Positions 33,593 through 36,558 of a stretch of 36,558 bases of DNA are shown here, piece by piece. Location of the stretch: contig CACYXR010000020.1 in the NCBI GenBank assembly GCA_902778455.1, positions 1-36,558 on the forward strand, read 5' to 3'. A model generated the notes under the pieces. It ran no database searches. It saw nothing but the letters and a program-made list of their open reading frames with translations, and was not told the origin of the DNA. Source of the DNA: an uncultured Selenomonadaceae bacterium (GTDB lineage Bacteria; Bacillota; Negativicutes; Selenomonadales; Selenomonadaceae). Position 1 is the first letter of the stretch. Each line of letters starts with the position of its first letter. The position numbers were made by a program, and so were the translations under genes.

Positions 33593-35668
33593 TCAGTCCC
33601 TCCCCGTATTGATCGTGAAATTGTCCAGATAGTCCCGATAGAGCTGGTACGTCGTCGGCACATGAAGACTGTCGGCGATGCTTTTGTATTCGCTCTCGTA
33701 GTCGGTGATGATATAGGCGACTTCGATTTGCTTTCCCGAAAGCTCCTGACGAAACTCCTCCGCGTATTGGGAATTCACGAGAACAGCGAAGCGGTTTTCC
33801 GGGAAAATCATCATTTTGTCGTCCGCCTGCGGCTCGGGGCATTTGCCTATCGCGCCCGCTTTCAGCCAAAGCAGGGAAAGCAGTTTTTCAAGCTGCGTGC
33901 CTCGTTCGACAGCCTTCTTGTCGAGGAAACCGAGATGGAAGAATGCCGCGTTCGTCGCGAAGCCGTCCGCCATCGGGCGGTCGCTGCCGAGATAATTGCC
34001 TTTCAGGGGCGTGCTGCTCACGTCATGCCCCTCGATACTGCAAACAGTGCGCGGCCAAGTCACATAACGGGCAATGCCGAGTTTCTCCCATGCCTCGTCG
34101 CCGGGCTTGTGCCCGTTCTTTGTCAGTGTTTTCGCTTCGTCCGCTGAAACTTCGTTGTTCGTGACGAGAATACAGCGGCGGTTGCCGCCGTCTTCAGCGT
34201 TCAAGAGGTTGACGGCATGAAGCGTCGTGCCGCTGCCCGCGAAGAAATCGAGAATTAGGGCGTTTGGTTTGTTTTGGGTAACAAAATTGATTGTATCTTT
34301 AACTGCATATATAGATTTCGGAAAAGAAAAGACATTTTTGTTAAAAAAGTTAAGCAAAAAACTTGAACCATAATCCCCCGCAGCATGAGAAGGCTTATTC
34401 CATACCGTCAAAGGTACTACAGCCTTAAAAGATCGTCCCGTTTTTAGTGTCCCGTCTTCATCATATCCCAATATTTCAAGCTCACCACGTTCTAAGGCCG
34501 CCTCAGTTCCTTCTGATATATAGCTGATTGTGCGAGTTGTATCGCCCTTTCTCCATTGTCCAAATTTGACAAATCCTTTTTTCCGTTTATCTTCCAAGGT
34601 TTGTTGCGATAGTGTCCAACGTGCTTCATTACCGTTTGCCTTCATCGGCCAAACTGCAAAGCACCCTTTCGGAATAGATATATCGTTCCTATTTGCACTG
34701 AGCGGCAAGGAAGCCCCCGTTTTGTAAAATGTTCCATCTTCCGTACTAAAGAAAATAGGATAAAAAAGATTTGGGCGGGCTTCTCGTGTGCTGTTGCTCC
34801 CGCTTCTCAACAAACTTGCCCACCGCACTTGCGTATCTTCCTTAAATGGATGAATCATATCTTCTTTGTTTGGATATACACAAGCCTCTCCTATAAAAAG
34901 ATAATAAATGTATTCTTCCGCACGACTAAATATGTTTTTTCTTGCCGAACCTGACGGATTTATAACGGAAGAAACCATCTGCATCTTTGCCTCTGGAAAC
35001 ATCTCCTCCAGCAAACAACCCAAATGCAAATACTCCTTTTCATCAATCGTGACAATCAGCACCGAATCCTTTGGATTCAAAAGCCCTTTCGCAAGCCGGA
35101 GCCGCCGCTGCATCATCGACAGCCATTTGCTGTGACGGTATTGGTCGTTCCCGTCCACATAATCGTTGTTGTATTTCCAATCCTTCGCGCCCGTGTTGTA
35201 GGGAGGGTCGATATAAATGCAGTCCACCTTGCCATGATAGAGATAATCAAGAAGCTGAAGCGCATGGTAATTGTCCGCCTCGATCAGCGTATGCCAAAGA
35301 GCGCTGCCCGGCGCGTTCTCCACGCTGTCCAGCGCTTCCAGATACGGATAGATCGGCTCGCCAAACGCCGCCACTGTCACAAGCTCCGAAACGGGAATCT
35401 CTTCCTTCGCTTTCGTCCCCTTCTCGACGCACGTTGCAATATCGCCCTCAATATCCGCAACATAAAAAAGACGGCTCATATCCTCGGGCCGAGCCGCCAC
35501 CGCCCCTCGTTTAAGAGGCACTTCATAAAGCGGCGTGACTTCCGGCAGATGCTCCTCGAACACCAGCCCGAATTTTTTCTGCTTTGCGAGCCGCCCGACT
35601 TCCTCGGCAATCCGCCCCCGCAGCGCCGGGTCCTCAATCTGAGCAATCAAATCATCAATCGCCGCCAT
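33593..35668 (-). CDS. mod: Type III DNA methyltransferase, Mod subunit (beta-class N6-adenine)
   Basis: A 691-residue enzyme that methylates adenine in an asymmetric site and gives target recognition to the R-M complex. The catalytic motif DPPYNTG (Asp154-Tyr157) comes before the SAM motif DFFAGSGTT (474-482), the order of the beta class typical of type III Mod. The N-terminal ALRGRIAEEVGRLAKQKKFGLVFEEHLPE is typical too. Residues about 206-466 between the motifs hold the target-recognition region and are encoded by strikingly AT-rich DNA (about 34260-35060) inside GC-rich flanks, suggesting exchange of the recognition domain. AAAGGAG precedes the start. First gene of the operon. Confidence 0.93.
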   Translation of the reverse strand: MAAIDDLIAQIEDPALRGRIAEEVGRLAKQKKFGLVFEEHLPEVTPLYEVPLKRGAVAARPEDMSRLFYVADIEGDIATCVEKGTKAKEEIPVSELVTVAAFGEPIYPYLEALDSVENAPGSALWHTLIEADNYHALQLLDYLYHGKVDCIYIDPPYNTGAKDWKYNNDYVDGNDQYRHSKWLSMMQRRLRLAKGLLNPKDSVLIVTIDEKEYLHLGCLLEEMFPEAKMQMVSSVINPSGSARKNIFSRAEEYIYYLFIGEACVYPNKEDMIHPFKEDTQVRWASLLRSGSNSTREARPNLFYPIFFSTEDGTFYKTGASLPLSANRNDISIPKGCFAVWPMKANGNEARWTLSQQTLEDKRKKGFVKFGQWRKGDTTRTISYISEGTEAALERGELEILGYDEDGTLKTGRSFKAVVPLTVWNKPSHAAGDYGSSFLLNFFNKNVFSFPKSIYAVKDTINFVTQNKPNALILDFFAGSGTTLHAVNLLNAEDGGNRRCILVTNNEVSADEAKTLTKNGHKPGDEAWEKLGIARYVTWPRTVCSIEGHDVSSTPLKGNYLGSDRPMADGFATNAAFFHLGFLDKKAVERGTQLEKLLSLLWLKAGAIGKCPEPQADDKMMIFPENRFAVLVNSQYAEEFRQELSGKQIEVAYIITDYESEYKSIADSLHVPTTYQLYRDYLDNFTINTGRD

Positions 35669-35788
35669 GGCTAATTCTCCTTTGCGCCTAGCGTTTACTG
35701 TCAGTTTTTAAAATGAATTCATAGTTCAGCTTATACCTTGCTAAATTCTATCACTCTATTCAGCAAATAATATATCGTTTGAATTTTG

Positions 35789-36508
35789 TTATTCATCAAT
35801 AGTGATTGCAAATATTCTACTCGCTACTGCATTATATGAAACTATAAATTCCTTTACAAATATCTTTACCAAGTCTTTATGATCATTCGCCCAGAATTCA
35901 AATAATTTTGTTTTATCAAATGCCAAGCGATGATCTGTAAACCATTTTTTGTACTTTTCACGGTCTTTCTCTTGATTGTATATCGAAGAGTCAGGACCAT
36001 TTTCTCGAAAATAAGTCCAGTTCATATTCAATTTTCTAGCATTTTCCCAATATGGATGTTCGGAATCCAAACTAAGAATATATTGATATATTACTTCTTC
36101 AGGTCTGACAGATCCAGGCAATTTAATAATATTGTTCAATCGAGTTCTTAATCTTTCAGGAATCACTTCTAAATTTTTGTCCTTCACATCTCCATCAAGC
36201 ACAATAAGCACATTTCCAAAATAGGATATATCCCCATTATATAAACTTAACAATTGATCACAGCCTAGTTTTACATCCAATATTTCAAGGAATGGCAAAT
36301 AATCTGGAAGTAAATTCTGTATAAACCATCGATTTTCCGCATCTTCCGAATAAACTTTAACCCTATTAGAATTCTGTAACATGGATTGCACTAACAAATC
36401 ATTTTCTATCGTGGAATAATCTGGATTCCTCCTTACCTCCAATTTTCGATTAGCATTTGTTAAACTATACCCTAGAAAATGGACACGGGTTTTGGTAAGG
36501 TCAGGCAC
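35789..36508 (-). pseudogene. C-terminal remnant of an OLD-like/TOPRIM ATPase
   Basis: About 239 residues, AT-rich. KVYSEDAENRWFIQNLLPDYL (TOPRIM-type Glu) and a later VLIVLDGDVKDKN (DxD) suggest the TOPRIM nuclease half of an OLD- or AAA15-type ATPase, followed by SVRPEEVIYQYILSL and an unassigned helical end. No Walker A or ABC-ATPase part is present. The frame opens just inside an insertion-like repeat (36500-36558) and has an in-frame TAA shortly upstream, so the ATPase half was probably cut off. The only start, GTG 36508, lies in the repeat and lacks a ribosome-binding site. It probably belonged to a defence gene next to the R-M operon. The alternative is a complete small TOPRIM protein. 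Confidence 0.5.
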
Positions 36509-36558
36509 ACGTCCCCTATTTCTGGACAGCCCATTTTATGGGACGTCCCCAAATCATG
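36504..36558. repeat. Insertion-element-end-like repeat at the right edge
   Basis: Contains two copies of an ACGTCCCC-type word (ACGTCCCCTATTT at 36509-36521 and GACGTCCCCAAAT near 36542-36555) and a CCCATTTTATGGG palindrome. Such GGGGACGT/ACGTCCCC hairpin sequence is reminiscent of REP-type or IS200-like transposon ends. It continues off the window, so its nature cannot be settled. Confidence 0.35.

Overview
The window looks like a chromosomal segment of a GC-rich (roughly 55-60 %), flagellated member of the Negativicutes, probably near Selenomonas or Centipeda. This is an inference from gene content: Firmicutes-type promoters and ribosome-binding sites with frequent TTG/GTG starts, long-form HPF, a secA - prfB - LmeA-like - DUF5693 - csaB block, a very large flagellin, and a wall pyruvyl-transferase, as expected for a diderm Firmicute with a decorated peptidoglycan. 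No database search was possible; all family calls come from motifs read in the translated sequence.

Layout. 1-435: non-coding, with a leftward promoter near the left edge, a terminator and a strong rightward promoter. 436-5343: AGCS amino-acid/sodium symporter, a leftward fused membrane/spermidine-synthase-like protein, and a rightward TPR/OGT-type glycosyltransferase. 5377-8951: a YjfB-like motility peptide, a zinc-ribbon protein, a polar amino-acid ABC importer (binding protein in one unit, permease and ATPase in the next) and a cold-shock protein. 9055-14780: a response regulator followed by three overlapping genes for a PTS-EIIC-like membrane protein that appears to lack its catalytic residues, a membrane-anchored BMP-type binding protein and a hybrid histidine kinase with receiver and Hpt domains. 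I read this as a sensory phosphorelay. 14888-15457: hpf.

15515-17246 is a small accessory patch. It holds a RelE/ParE-like toxin-antitoxin pair, a candidate type I toxin-antitoxin locus (31-residue hydrophobic peptide plus a divergently transcribed small RNA that repeats the toxin start region in antisense), and two divergent HTH regulators with near-consensus promoters and inverted-repeat operators. 17312-20400: flagellin of about 967 residues behind a sigma-28-like promoter. 20455-28824: secA, an exported protein, prfB (with the programmed +1 frameshift), an LmeA-like protein, a DUF5693 protein and csaB, i.e. secretion, translation termination and envelope functions. 28824-29238: a cluster of DnaA-box-like 9-mers and two tRNA-Val genes. 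29305-29877: a flavodoxin-fold NAD(P)H oxidoreductase.

29953-36558 is a leftward defence island: a type III restriction-modification operon (mod ... res) with a two-gene antitoxin/zeta-toxin-like cassette embedded between mod and res, and then an AT-rich, 5'-truncated TOPRIM-type ATPase remnant that meets an insertion-like repeat at the window edge. The mod gene itself is a mosaic, with an AT-rich target-recognition segment inside GC-rich catalytic flanks.

The candidates for an undescribed system are the divergent small-RNA/peptide locus at 16100-16480, the EIIC/BMP/hybrid-kinase module at 9055-14780, and the toxin cassette inside the type III R-M operon at 32837-33590.
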